Shown here: positions 1-7,484 of the stretch, in pieces
How the letters are laid out: every line of letters begins with the position of its first letter
Position numbering within the stretch: position 1 is the first letter of the stretch
Origin: Alphaproteobacteria bacterium LSUCC0396
GTDB lineage: Bacteria; Pseudomonadota; Alphaproteobacteria; Puniceispirillales; Puniceispirillaceae
DNA length: 64,000 nt
Direction of reading: 5' to 3'
Assembly: GCA_041228345.1 (NCBI GenBank)
Contig: CP166131.1
Coordinates: 620,001 to 684,000, forward strand
The notes under the pieces: model-generated
What the model saw: the letters and a program-made list of their open reading frames with translations, nothing else
What the model was told of the DNA's origin: nothing
Database searches by the model: none
Program-made: the position numbers and the translations under genes

Positions 1-298
1 CCCTTAGTGTTTTTCCGGCAAGCGCGGCCTGCCCGCCAGCACCACAAACAAGAACGATGTCGGCGTCTTTGGACAATTTGGCATTGAAATATGGCAGATT
101 TTCATCAGCGGCAAATTCCAGAAAACCTCGCGGAATGCGAAGCGCACCGGCGATTGTGCCGCTTTTCGCGATATCACCGCTGTCGCGTACATCAATAAAT
201 AAACTGGCACCAGCGTCATGTTTTGCAATGCCGTCCGCCGGCGAAATGCGCGGCACGATCGCATTGGCTTCTTCAAGATATTGTTTAGCATTTTTCAT
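1..298 (-). CDS. Rhodanese-like domain protein (partial at left edge)
   Basis: The 3' end of this minus-strand gene lies beyond base 1, so only the first 99 residues are visible. They read as one rhodanese fold: LFIDVRD at residues 33-39, GTIAGALRIPRG at 48-59 (the usual H/T-I-x-G-A-x-x-I-P element), and the active-loop region IVLVCGAGGQAALAGKTL with the presumed persulfide-carrying Cys85. The loop reads C-G-A-G-G-Q, whereas many rhodaneses have C-R-x-G-x-R. Single-domain rhodaneses bind or transfer sulfane sulfur, but the substrate cannot be told from sequence. The ATG at 298 starts a well-formed domain. The upstream neighbour, across 169 bases, is a homocysteine methyltransferase, also on the minus strand. 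Confidence 0.8.
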   Translation of the reverse strand, partial: MKNAKQYLEEANAIVPRISPADGIAKHDAGASLFIDVRDSGDIAKSGTIAGALRIPRGFLEFAADENLPYFNAKLSKDADIVLVCGAGGQAALAGKTLR

Positions 299-467
299 AG
301 GATGGGCCTTTCAACTCGTATGAGTCCGTAAGAGGAATACGGCTAATAATCACACATGCTATAGCTTGCGCATAGGTAAATCAGGTGGAAATTATAAAAC
401 TTCACCGCCTCTTCTGGCAAACAGAAAAATGATCACCACTGGTTCCACCCGATGGCATAAACCGGGG

Positions 468-1406
468 CTAGCCGTTTAACCGCGCAACCACCTGCCGCAG
501 ATGATCAGGCGAAATACCGCAACAGCCACCAATAATCCTTGCACCTGACGCCGCCCATTTCACCGCATAATCAGCATAGGCATCGGGGGTGATATCACCG
601 CGCAATTCATGCAAGGTTTGATTGGCGCCACCATAGGTCTTTTCGATCAGCGGAAAGGCATTCGCCAACACCCCGACAAGCGGCGGCACTTTATCAGCAA
701 AACCGGCCCTATCATTAAAATTAGCCCTGTCATTAAAATAGGTAACAACTGCCTGCACCGCATCATCCATAATCTCGGGCTGGCTGCAATTAAACAAGAT
801 CGCGCTCGGCACGGCCATATTAGACCCTGAGCCGATTATCGCCAGAAGATCAGTCAATAATTCACCCGAGCGCAGCATTGGCTTGCCAGCAACCGGGTGT
901 GCATCCTCCAATGTCAAAGACAGCCATACCGGTTTTGTTGTATCGGCGAACACCTCTAAAAAACAGCGCGCCTCGGCAATCGAGCTATGCGTCTCGGCCA
1001 TAAACAAATCGGCATAAGGGTCAAGATGATGACGGAACAGGGCAATCATATCGGCCGCCCGCTTGGCATCAAACTTGTCTGGCTGATAAGATCCAAACAT
1101 TGGCGGCACACCAGCTGCAACCGTAACCGGGTGCGGCGCCGCATCGGCTGCACCGCGCGCCAATTGACCGGCAAGGTCGAGCAACGCCCCAGCCTGATCA
1201 CGGAACCGATCTTCACCGATATGAAACGGGACGACTGCATAGCTGTTGGTGGTGATGATATTGGCACCAGCCTCAATGAAGGCGGCATGCGCCTCGGCAA
1301 TAAATTCTGGGCCTTCCATCAGCGCAAGCGCCGACCATTCTGGCTGGCGAAACGGCGCACCCATCGCCTGCAACTGTCGGCCCAAGCCACCATCGAGAAT
1401 AATCAT
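468..1406 (-). CDS. Homocysteine S-methyltransferase family protein
   Basis: At 312 residues this is the usual length for the MmuM/BhmT-type methyltransferase barrel, which moves a methyl group from S-methylmethionine or a betaine-like donor to homocysteine. The N-terminus IILDGGLGRQL is the family opening. The three zinc-binding cysteines are in place: Cys207 in FNCSQPE and Cys295-Cys296 in GGCCGISPDHL. Which methyl donor it uses cannot be decided. An oddity is a near-perfect 18-bp tandem duplication (706-741), which gives the repeated FNDRA peptide around residues 224-235, probably a surface loop. The gene is transcribed towards the partial rhodanese gene. Confidence 0.88.
   Translation of the reverse strand: MIILDGGLGRQLQAMGAPFRQPEWSALALMEGPEFIAEAHAAFIEAGANIITTNSYAVVPFHIGEDRFRDQAGALLDLAGQLARGAADAAPHPVTVAAGVPPMFGSYQPDKFDAKRAADMIALFRHHLDPYADLFMAETHSSIAEARCFLEVFADTTKPVWLSLTLEDAHPVAGKPMLRSGELLTDLLAIIGSGSNMAVPSAILFNCSQPEIMDDAVQAVVTYFNDRANFNDRAGFADKVPPLVGVLANAFPLIEKTYGGANQTLHELRGDITPDAYADYAVKWAASGARIIGGCCGISPDHLRQVVARLNG
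706..741. repeat. 18-bp tandem duplication inside the homocysteine methyltransferase gene
   Basis: Two adjacent 18-base units, 706-723 and 724-741, match at 15 of 18 positions and both begin GCCCT. They are in frame and encode the repeated peptide FNDRA(N/G). This is one of eight short tandem duplications found in the window. Confidence 0.8.
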
Positions 1407-1449
1407 TATCGTGCCTTCTCCAGATAAAGACCCAAAACCTTACAGCAGC

Positions 1450-1626
1450 CTAGTCTAGCGTAAAGCCGCACATAGCCGCAATCTGGCGGACAATTTCACT
1501 GTTACGCAACGCAAATGGCAGCACCGCCACCGCCAGCAACACCAGCCCCAGCCAGATCATCCAGACTGAACGGTCGGCGTGATGCGTCGATTCATTTTTA
1601 TCATTTTGTCGGTTGGCTTGCCCCAT
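1450..1626 (-). CDS. Small single-pass membrane protein, unknown
   Basis: The product has 58 residues. The N-terminal third is polar (GQANRQNDKNESTHHADRS) and is followed by one clear membrane segment, WMIWLGLVLLAVAVLPFAL, at roughly residues 22-40, then a short tail. I chose the ATG at 1626 because GAGGTGG sits just upstream on the minus strand; an in-frame start further upstream at 1659 has no such site. I do not recognise a family. It lies between another unknown small gene and the methyltransferase gene. Confidence 0.5.
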   Translation of the reverse strand: MGQANRQNDKNESTHHADRSVWMIWLGLVLLAVAVLPFALRNSEIVRQIAAMCGFTLD

Positions 1627-1666
1627 TTCCACCTCGGTGGCTGCCCCTCTTATCTTCATCCAATAT

Positions 1667-1864
1667 CTATATCTTCATCAGAAACTCAAGGCCCGATTGG
1701 CTGCCAACATAAAGACCCGGCTTTTTCATCTGCAACGAGATTAAAAGCCCGCCCTGATCCAGCGCCACATCAACCCGGCTGCCCTGAATTCGCACAATCG
1801 TTCCAGCCGCTATTTGATCATTATCAATACAGGTCAAATTCACTTTTTTGTTCAGGCTAAGCAT
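1667..1864 (-). CDS. Small soluble protein, unknown
   Basis: The product has 65 residues and no cysteine-rich motif or membrane segment. Alternating hydrophobic residues (GTIVRIQGSRVDVALDQGGLL, then GLYVGSQSGLEFLMKI) suggest a small beta-barrel. The spacing vaguely recalls PilZ or SH3-like folds, but the PilZ arginine motif is absent, so I do not assign it. The ATG at 1864 is preceded by AAAGGGG on the minus strand; an in-frame TTG nine bases upstream is less likely. The next gene downstream is the small membrane protein ending at 1450, so the two may be co-transcribed. Confidence 0.5.
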   Translation of the reverse strand: MLSLNKKVNLTCIDNDQIAAGTIVRIQGSRVDVALDQGGLLISLQMKKPGLYVGSQSGLEFLMKI

Positions 1865-1915
1865 CGGCGGCAATCCCCTTTCAATTGGTTATAACAGCGA
1901 CCCAGACTAGCCGGA

Positions 1916-2308
1916 TTAATTCAAATCAATCGCATGCGCCTTCAGATCATCTAGCTGGCACAATGCCAACGTCACCTGATTAGTCGCAGCAAGCCGAACT
2001 TTGGGCGCCTTGCCAGCAACCCGCGCCTGTTCCCACCGTGCCGCGCAAAGACACCATTGATCACCGGCCTTCAACCCGGGAAAGCCAAATTCAGGATGCG
2101 GCGTCGACAGATCATTGCCAGCGTCTTTGCTAAAGGCCAGAAACGCATCGGTCATAATCGCGCATACCGTATGCAGCCCCATATCGGACGGTCCTGTATT
2201 ACAGCAGCCATCACGAAAAAAACCTGTAACCGGGTCATGCGAGCAGCTTTCAAGAGCGCCGCCAAGCACATTTAGTTGCCGTTGTGGGCGACCGCCTGAT
2301 CCATCCAT
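1916..2308 (-). CDS. DUF2237 family protein
   Basis: The product has 130 residues. It carries the strongly conserved blocks of the DUF2237 family: NVLGGALESCSHDPVTGFFR, then DGCCNTGPSDMGLHTVCAIM, then GNDLSTPHPEFGFPGLKAGD and QWCLCAARWEQA. Several conserved cysteines (the CC pair and the CLC) could bind a metal, but the family has no established function that I can name. I start it at the ATG at 2308, four bases after the stop of the acyltransferase gene, because the family homology begins a few residues later. Its position suggests translation coupled to that upstream gene. Confidence 0.88.
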   Translation of the reverse strand: MDGSGGRPQRQLNVLGGALESCSHDPVTGFFRDGCCNTGPSDMGLHTVCAIMTDAFLAFSKDAGNDLSTPHPEFGFPGLKAGDQWCLCAARWEQARVAGKAPKVRLAATNQVTLALCQLDDLKAHAIDLN

Positions 2309-2312
2309 GTTT

Positions 2313-3038
2313 TTATGCCCTTTTTCGATTATCGGCAAACCCATCATCAAGGCTTGCCATCCGGTCTTCAATACGCTGTTTCAGCGTCGACATGAAGTTT
2401 TTTCGATCAAGTCCCGGATCAATGGGCTCAAGAAATTCGACGGTCACCAGCCCCGGATATTTCATCCAGCTATTGCGCGGCCAGACATGGCCCGAATTCA
2501 GCGCCACCGGCACCACCGGCAGGCCGGTTGCCTCATACAGCGCGAAAACACCAATCTCATACGGATGATCAACGCCCGGCGCAACACGGGTGCCTTGCGG
2601 AAAAATTAGCATCGAGCGGCCTTTTTTTGCCAGTTCCTTTCCGGCAACACGCATATCACGAAGCGCCTTCATCCCCGCCGACCGATCAACCGGAATACAG
2701 CCGGTTTTCAAAAAAAACCAGCCAATGATCGGCAGGCGCAATAATTCTTTTTTCAACACAAAAGCCGGTGCCGATAAAAGCCAGCTAAGAATGATAGTTT
2801 CCCATGCCGATTGATGCTTAACCGCATAAAGCACCTGACGATCAAGCTGGCGATCACCACTGACCGATTGTTTAATGCCAATCATCGCCAGCAGCAGATA
2901 GGCCATATAGCCCCAGAACCGGGCAACCCCTCGCGCACAGCGTGACGGCAATAATAAGACCGGCCCCATGACAATGACCAGAACGCCGGTACCGACATAA
3001 AACAAGCTGTTAAACACGAGAGATTTCAGATAAACCAT
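2313..3038 (-). CDS. 1-acyl-glycerol-3-phosphate acyltransferase-like (PlsC family)
   Basis: This 241-residue membrane-associated acyltransferase has an N-terminal hydrophobic segment (about residues 8-30) and the PlsC catalytic blocks. Motif I reads KHQSAWET, with His75 followed at the acidic position by Glu80 rather than the usual Asp. Motif III reads IFPQGTR, where the usual form is FPEGTR. Members of the family add the second acyl chain to lysophosphatidic acid or to related lysolipids. I believe the variant motifs recur in alphaproteobacterial homologues, so it is probably active, but the exact acceptor is uncertain. It lies four bases upstream of the DUF2237 gene on the same strand. Confidence 0.85.
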   Translation of the reverse strand: MVYLKSLVFNSLFYVGTGVLVIVMGPVLLLPSRCARGVARFWGYMAYLLLAMIGIKQSVSGDRQLDRQVLYAVKHQSAWETIILSWLLSAPAFVLKKELLRLPIIGWFFLKTGCIPVDRSAGMKALRDMRVAGKELAKKGRSMLIFPQGTRVAPGVDHPYEIGVFALYEATGLPVVPVALNSGHVWPRNSWMKYPGLVTVEFLEPIDPGLDRKNFMSTLKQRIEDRMASLDDGFADNRKRA

Positions 3039-3147
3039 GCGCGGATGTTAGGCAGAAACCAGTCTGGCTTCAATAGTCAAAGCACTACAAAACTCGAAAA
3101 TCTGGGCTATTTTTGACAATGCTAATCCGGCAATGAGGAACGGGCAG

Positions 3148-3513
3148 ATGCCATCGACACATGACCAAGATCACATTTGGCATCGGCGCGCCGCGATGGC
3201 ACTTGCCAGCGTAGCCGAGACCGGCCGCACCATTACCTATGCTGATCTGGCCGATGCGGCCAGCATTCCGGCACCGCACCGCATCAATAAATTGACCCAA
3301 TGGCTAGAGGCGACAATGCGCGAGGATCATGCGGCTGGCAGGCCGCTTCGCGCCGCATTGGTGATATCACGTAACCGGGGCGGCTTGCCTGCGCCCGGCT
3401 TTTTTCAGCTGTGCGGCGAGCTTGGACTTTACCAGGCATCAGCCAGCAGCATTGCGGCGGCGCAATTTCACCAAACCATGCTAGATGCGCTGCGATCCCG
3501 CATAAAAGACTAG
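3148..3513 (+). CDS. Conserved-looking hypothetical protein, 121 residues
   Basis: I do not recognise this protein with confidence. It is soluble and helical, with the segment GRTITYADLADAASIPAPHR followed by KLTQWLEATMREDHAAGRPL and LVISRNRGGLPAPGFFQL. The last block resembles wording I associate with alphaproteobacterial hypothetical proteins. The TYADLA...IP...HRI pattern recalls the winged-helix part of alkyltransferase-like proteins, but the Pro-Cys-His-Arg catalytic motif is absent. The ATG at 3148 is preceded by GAGGA at 3135-3139; an in-frame ATG at 3133 overlaps that site and is less likely. It is convergent with the TusA-like gene. Confidence 0.6.
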   Translation: MPSTHDQDHIWHRRAAMALASVAETGRTITYADLADAASIPAPHRINKLTQWLEATMREDHAAGRPLRAALVISRNRGGLPAPGFFQLCGELGLYQASASSIAAAQFHQTMLDALRSRIKD

Positions 3514-3561
3514 ACAAATGCGCCAACAAAACAGGCCCGCACGCAACCAGCCTTAAAAAAA

Positions 3562-3840
3562 TCACCCAGCAGCTTTAGCAATTCGCATGGTGAATACGCC
3601 ATCCTTGGCCGTGCTTTCCAGCAACTCATGTCCACCAGTCTGGCAGAAATGATCAAAATCCAGCGGTGCCGCCGGATCATCAGCCATCACCACAAGCACA
3701 GCCCCCGCTGGCATCTGGCCTATTTGACGGCGCGCCTTTAACACCGGCAGAGGGCATTTAAGGCCGGTCAAATCCATCGTTACCGATGCAGCATCATCGC
3801 CGGCAACCGGCGTGGGTTGGGTATTTATCGTATCGTTCAT
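3562..3840 (-). CDS. TusA/SirA-like sulfur carrier protein
   Basis: The 92-residue protein has the TusA fold signature: MDLTGLKCPLPVLKARRQI with the sulfur-accepting Cys29 in the C-P-x-P motif, then VMADDPAAPLDFDHFCQTGG. TusA-type carriers hold a persulfide on this cysteine and pass it on for tRNA thiolation, cofactor assembly or sulfur oxidation. The ATG at 3840 gives an N-terminal extension of about 20 residues, longer than in E. coli TusA. An in-frame start further upstream would add a non-homologous segment. Together with the rhodanese gene at the left edge it hints at sulfur handling, but the two are not in one operon. Confidence 0.85.
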   Translation of the reverse strand: MNDTINTQPTPVAGDDAASVTMDLTGLKCPLPVLKARRQIGQMPAGAVLVVMADDPAAPLDFDHFCQTGGHELLESTAKDGVFTMRIAKAAG

Positions 3841-3969
3841 GGGCGCCACCATAAATCCAGCCGCAGCGAATTGCCAGCCCCATTTTGCGAATTTCACGGC
3901 CTGCGTTTTTCACCGCTAAATCGCCTGATAAACCTTGCCTTTCACACCTGGTGCCAGCTAGATAAGGCC

Positions 3970-4692
3970 ATGAGCATTTGGGGCATTATTATCGGCGGCA
4001 CGGCGGGGTTTGCGCTTGGCGGGCCCATTGGCGGATTGCTTGGGGCGATGGCTGGCCATGCGGTCGAGTCTAAATTCGTGCCAGCAAAGCCTGATCCACA
4101 GGCAACACGGCGCGTTGCCTTTACCGTTGCGGTCATCGCCCTATCAGCAAAAATGGCCAAGGCTGACGGCGTCGTGACACGTGATGAAATTGCCGCGTTT
4201 CGCGCCCGTGTCCATATCCCCCCTGCCGAGGTGAAGCAGGTCGGCCGCTTTTGGGATTTGGCACGCCAGACGCCCGACGGATTTGAGGATTACGCCAAAC
4301 AAGTGTTGCGGCTATTCGCGCCGCGCGCGCCCGTGCTGGAACAATTGCTTGACCTGCTGTTTCACATCGCCCAGTCAGATGGCGATATTACCGGGCCAGA
4401 ATTATCCTATTTGACAACAGTTGCCGATATTTTTGGGTTTGATCAGGCCAGCTTTGACCGGCTGTTGGCACTGCATCAATCAAATAGCCCCTCGCCATAT
4501 GAAATTTTGGGGGTGAGCCGTGATATTGATGATGCGGGGCTGCGCAAACATTGGAAACATCTGGCGCGCACCCATCACCCCGATACATTGACCGCCGAGG
4601 GAATGCCTGAAGAATTTATCGCCGCAGCAAATGATCGGCTTGCCAAAATCAATGCCGCCTATGACACTATTGCCCGCCAGCGCGGCCTTTAA
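3970..4692 (+). CDS. TerB-DnaJ domain protein (DjlA-like co-chaperone)
   Basis: The product has 240 residues in three parts. A glycine-rich hydrophobic N-terminus (GGTAGFALGGPIGGLLGAMA) probably inserts in the inner membrane. A TerB-like acidic helical domain covers roughly residues 50-150, with two related blocks (KMAKADGVVTRDEIAAF and IAQSDGDITGPELSYL). A C-terminal J domain begins PYEILGVSRD and has the essential HPD tripeptide at 203-205. J-domain proteins stimulate the ATPase of DnaK, and this architecture is that of DjlA. The ATG at 3970 is chosen because the membrane segment starts there. The ABC-F ATPase gene follows 20 bases later. Confidence 0.85.
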   Translation: MSIWGIIIGGTAGFALGGPIGGLLGAMAGHAVESKFVPAKPDPQATRRVAFTVAVIALSAKMAKADGVVTRDEIAAFRARVHIPPAEVKQVGRFWDLARQTPDGFEDYAKQVLRLFAPRAPVLEQLLDLLFHIAQSDGDITGPELSYLTTVADIFGFDQASFDRLLALHQSNSPSPYEILGVSRDIDDAGLRKHWKHLARTHHPDTLTAEGMPEEFIAAANDRLAKINAAYDTIARQRGL

Positions 4693-4712
4693 ATGACAGG
4701 GAAATAAAACCA

Positions 4713-6584
4713 ATGGCGCCCCCGCTTTTGACCATTGCCGATGCTGGCGTCAATCTTGGCGATCGCTGGCTGCTTCGGGGCGCTGACCTATCGCTTCATG
4801 CTGGCGACCGGCTGGCACTTGTTGGGCCAAATGGTGCCGGTAAATCGACGCTGATGAAGCTGTTATCGGGGCATGGCGAAATGGATGAGGGCACCTTGTG
4901 GGTGGCCCCCGGTGCCGAGATCGCCTATCTGCCGCAAGCCCCGCAGATCCCATCTGGGATGAGCCTGCGCTCGATTGTGATAGCCGGCATGGATGTCACC
5001 GCGCACGGGCACAAGGCCGATGCAATGCTGATGCGGATGGGGCTTGATCCGATGCGGGTCAGTGACGGGCTGTCGGGCGGCGAGGCACGGCGGGTATCGC
5101 TGGCACGCGCGCTTTACACCAAGCCCGATATTCTGCTTCTTGACGAGCCAACCAACCATATGGATCTGCCAACGATTGAATGGATGGAAGATATGTTGCG
5201 CCAGCATCGAGGGGCGCTTTTAGTGGTCAGCCACGACCGTGCTTTTTTACGGAACCTTGGCACGGGAATCATCTGGCTACATGACAGCAAACTGCGACGA
5301 CGCGACGGTCATTTCGACGAATTTGAAGCCTGGTCTGACGGTATTCTTGCCGAAGAAGCGGTGGTGCTGCATAAGATGGATCGCCGCATTGCCAGCGAGA
5401 CCAAATGGTCGCGTGAGGGCATTTCGGCACGGCGCAAACGTAATCAGGGGCGGTTGCGCGAGCTTGCCGGACTTCGCGCCGAACGTGCCAAGACGTGCGG
5501 CATCACCCAGCGCGCCATGCGCATGGAAACAGGCCCCGCTGATGGCGGCGGCCAATTGGTGCTCGAGGCGATTGATCTATGCGCCTCGGTGCCGATCACC
5601 CAGCATGGCCCGGATCAGACCAAAGCCGATGACAGCCCCGCCGAACGCCGACAATTATTGCAGCATTTCAACCTGCTGGTAAGGCGCACGGACCGCATTG
5701 GTATTGTCGGGCCAAACGGGGTGGGCAAATCCACGCTGGTGCGATTATTGCTGGAAATCACCACGCCCGATAGCGGGCGCGTGCGGCAGGGGTTTGGCCT
5801 GATACCTGCCTATTTTGACCAACGGCGCGAAGCCCTCGACCGTGATCAGTCGCCCTGGACGATCCTAAGCGCGGGCGGTAGTGATATGATCGAAGTTGCC
5901 GGCCAGACCAAACACGTCACCAGCTATCTTCGTGATTTCATGTTTGATGATGTGAAAATGACCCAGCGCGTATCGACGCTGTCGGGCGGCGAGCAAAACC
6001 GGCTATTACTGGCCAAGCTGTTTGCCCAGACGCATAATTTTCTGGTGCTTGATGAGCCAACCAATGACCTCGATATCGAAACGCTGGAATTGCTGCAAGA
6101 GGTGATTGCCGATTATGACGGCACTGTGCTGATCGTCAGCCATGACCGTGATTTTCTAGATCGCACCGTGACCGCTATTCTGGCGTTTGAAGGTGATGCC
6201 AAAATCGTTGCTCATGCGGGCGGTTATTCCGATTATCTGGCACGCAAAAAGGCCGCTGATGCCCGTAAAACCGACAAGGCCGATAATAAGAAACCGAAAA
6301 AATCTACACCAGACAAACCCAAAGGCAACCGCCCTGCCCGGCTTAGCTTTCGCGACAAGCACCGGCTGGCTACCCTGCCGGGTGAAATCGACGCAATCGA
6401 CGCCGAAATTGCCGCCACTGAAGCCAAGCTGGCCGCCCCCGACCTGTTTCAAAAAGATCCCGATAAATTCAACCGCCTTGTCGACAGTCTGACGGCGCTG
6501 CGAGACAAAAAAGAACAAAAAGAGATGGAATGGCTAGAGGCCGCAGAAAAAGCCGAAGCCTTGGAGGGCAACAGCGAAGAATAG
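4713..6584 (+). CDS. ABC-F family ATPase (Uup-like)
   Basis: This is a 623-residue soluble tandem ATPase with no membrane segments. The first nucleotide-binding domain has Walker A GPNGAGKST at 38-46, the signature LSGGE and the box [17 protein letters not shown]. The second has GPNGVGKST, LSGGEQNRLLLAKL and [18 protein letters not shown]. The C-terminal region after about residue 520 is lysine-rich and then forms a predicted coiled coil, as in Uup. ABC-F proteins act on ribosomes or nucleic acid rather than transporting. A second ABC-F gene, ettA-like, is at 38596. The stop codon lies inside the first unit of an 18-bp tandem repeat. Confidence 0.88.
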   Translation: MAPPLLTIADAGVNLGDRWLLRGADLSLHAGDRLALVGPNGAGKSTLMKLLSGHGEMDEGTLWVAPGAEIAYLPQAPQIPSGMSLRSIVIAGMDVTAHGHKADAMLMRMGLDPMRVSDGLSGGEARRVSLARALYTKPDILLLDEPTNHMDLPTIEWMEDMLRQHRGALLVVSHDRAFLRNLGTGIIWLHDSKLRRRDGHFDEFEAWSDGILAEEAVVLHKMDRRIASETKWSREGISARRKRNQGRLRELAGLRAERAKTCGITQRAMRMETGPADGGGQLVLEAIDLCASVPITQHGPDQTKADDSPAERRQLLQHFNLLVRRTDRIGIVGPNGVGKSTLVRLLLEITTPDSGRVRQGFGLIPAYFDQRREALDRDQSPWTILSAGGSDMIEVAGQTKHVTSYLRDFMFDDVKMTQRVSTLSGGEQNRLLLAKLFAQTHNFLVLDEPTNDLDIETLELLQEVIADYDGTVLIVSHDRDFLDRTVTAILAFEGDAKIVAHAGGYSDYLARKKAADARKTDKADNKKPKKSTPDKPKGNRPARLSFRDKHRLATLPGEIDAIDAEIAATEAKLAAPDLFQKDPDKFNRLVDSLTALRDKKEQKEMEWLEAAEKAEALEGNSEE

Positions 6585-6629
6585 GCGTCATATGGAGAAT
6601 AGGCGTCATATGGAGAATAGGCGTCATAT
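6579..6629. repeat. 18-bp tandem repeat, about 2.8 copies, spanning the ABC-F stop codon
   Basis: The unit GAATAGGCGTCATATGGA occurs at 6579-6596, again perfectly at 6597-6614, and for its first 15 bases at 6615-6629. The gene's stop codon TAG is in the first unit, and because 18 is a multiple of three, each unit carries an in-frame TAG. The array ends two bases before the -35 element of the rnpB promoter. Confidence 0.95.
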
Positions 6630-6630
6630 A

Positions 6631-6660
6631 TTGACTGCACACCACCGCCAGCTTTATAGT
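6631..6660 (+). promoter_or_regulatory. Probable sigma-70 promoter of rnpB
   Basis: TTGACT at 6631-6636 and TATAGT at 6655-6660 are separated by 18 bases. The -10 element ends six bases before the expected 5' end of RNase P RNA at 6667, which is the spacing expected for a direct start. Confidence 0.7.
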
Positions 6661-6666
6661 CCCGCC

Positions 6667-7053
6667 CTGTCAGATGGTCGGGTGACTGCTGCCCCTTATC
6701 GCAAGAGCGGGGGGAGAGGAAAGTCCGGGCTCCACAGGATCAGGATGCCGGGTAACGCCCGGCGGGGGCAACCCTAGGGAAAGTGCCGCAGAAAAGATAC
6801 CGCCGTGGCCTGCCATGGTAAGGGTGAAATGGTGCGGTAAGAGCGCACCGCCGGTCTGGCAACAGAACGGGCATGGTAAACCCCATCCGGAGCAAGACCA
6901 TATAGGGACATACGAACGGCACGCCCGTTCAGGTGCGATCCTGCATCATGTCCGGGTAGGTTGCTTGAGGCGGCTGGCAACAGCCGTTCTAGATGAATAG
7001 TCGCCAATGCTGGCAACAGCGTTACAGAACCCGGCTTACAGACCATCTGACAG
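6667..7053 (+). ncRNA. rnpB: RNase P RNA, bacterial type A
   Basis: This is the catalytic RNA that removes the 5' leader from tRNA precursors. The ends are fixed by a perfect 13-bp P1 helix, 6667-6679 with 7041-7053. Conserved core elements are visible: GAGGAAAGTCCGGGCTCC just after position 6713, AGGGTGAAA near 6821, and near the 3' end ACAGAACCCGGCTTACAGAC (7024-7043), which includes the P4 partner. GGTAA and GGCAAC loop sequences typical of alphaproteobacterial versions also occur. It has its own promoter and lies between the ABC-F gene and mraZ. Confidence 0.96.
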
Positions 7054-7287
7054 ATTACCCATAACAGAATGATCCCCAACCGGATAAACCTGCCACGCCT
7101 GCCGCGGCGGGTGCCTCTACCATTTGCACCAGTTCACAGGCATCTTCGGCAGAACATAGAACAAAAACAGAACATAATAATATCAAATTGATATATATTG
7201 TTATGATTCAGTGTGTTGTTGAATATTGCTTATAGATCATATTAACCGACTGAAAAGATTAGCTTTTCCCATAAAGAACTAGGTAAA
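7054..7287. other. AT-rich spacer between rnpB and the mraZ operator
   Basis: I see no gene here. A GC-rich inverted repeat near 7095-7108 lacks a T run, so I do not call it a terminator. The stretch from about 7150 to 7260 is markedly AT-rich and includes a 7-bp inverted repeat around one central base at 7180-7194 (ATATCAA, A, TTGATAT). It could hold upstream promoters for the division operon, but none can be picked out with confidence. Confidence 0.5.
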
Positions 7288-7332
7288 ACCCATTGACGTC
7301 CATCAATTCCCATGATATCCCATAATATCCCA
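7288..7332 (-). promoter_or_regulatory. MraZ operator: five TGGGN-type boxes at 10-bp spacing
   Basis: Read on the minus strand, TGGGA at 7328-7332, 7318-7322 and 7308-7312, TGGAC at 7298-7302 and TGGGT at 7288-7292 repeat with an exact 10-bp period. MraZ binds closely spaced TGGGN repeats upstream of its own gene in other bacteria and represses the operon. A possible promoter, TTGACG (7293-7298) and TATCCC (7316-7321) with a 17-bp spacer, lies within the boxes, which fits autorepression. The -10 match is poor. The fourth box, TGGAC, is degenerate. Confidence 0.8.
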
Positions 7333-7484
7333 GTTTCGGGTTTCCTTGCGGTCTTGGCCTGTCTCCCTAGCCACAAATCGCTGAAACTAAACAAAAAACT
7401 GGGCCGGAAACCGCTGGATCTAACGGGTACAGCCACCATATTCCGGATTAGTCGGCGCGGGGATGAACAGGAGCTTTGGGTATC

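Noticed and set aside
6592-6777. Plus-strand frame with repeated MENRRH and the matching minus-strand frame with repeated YDAYSP
   Set aside because: Both are read from the 18-bp repeat and run into the rnpB promoter and RNA; neither has a ribosome-binding site or a family.
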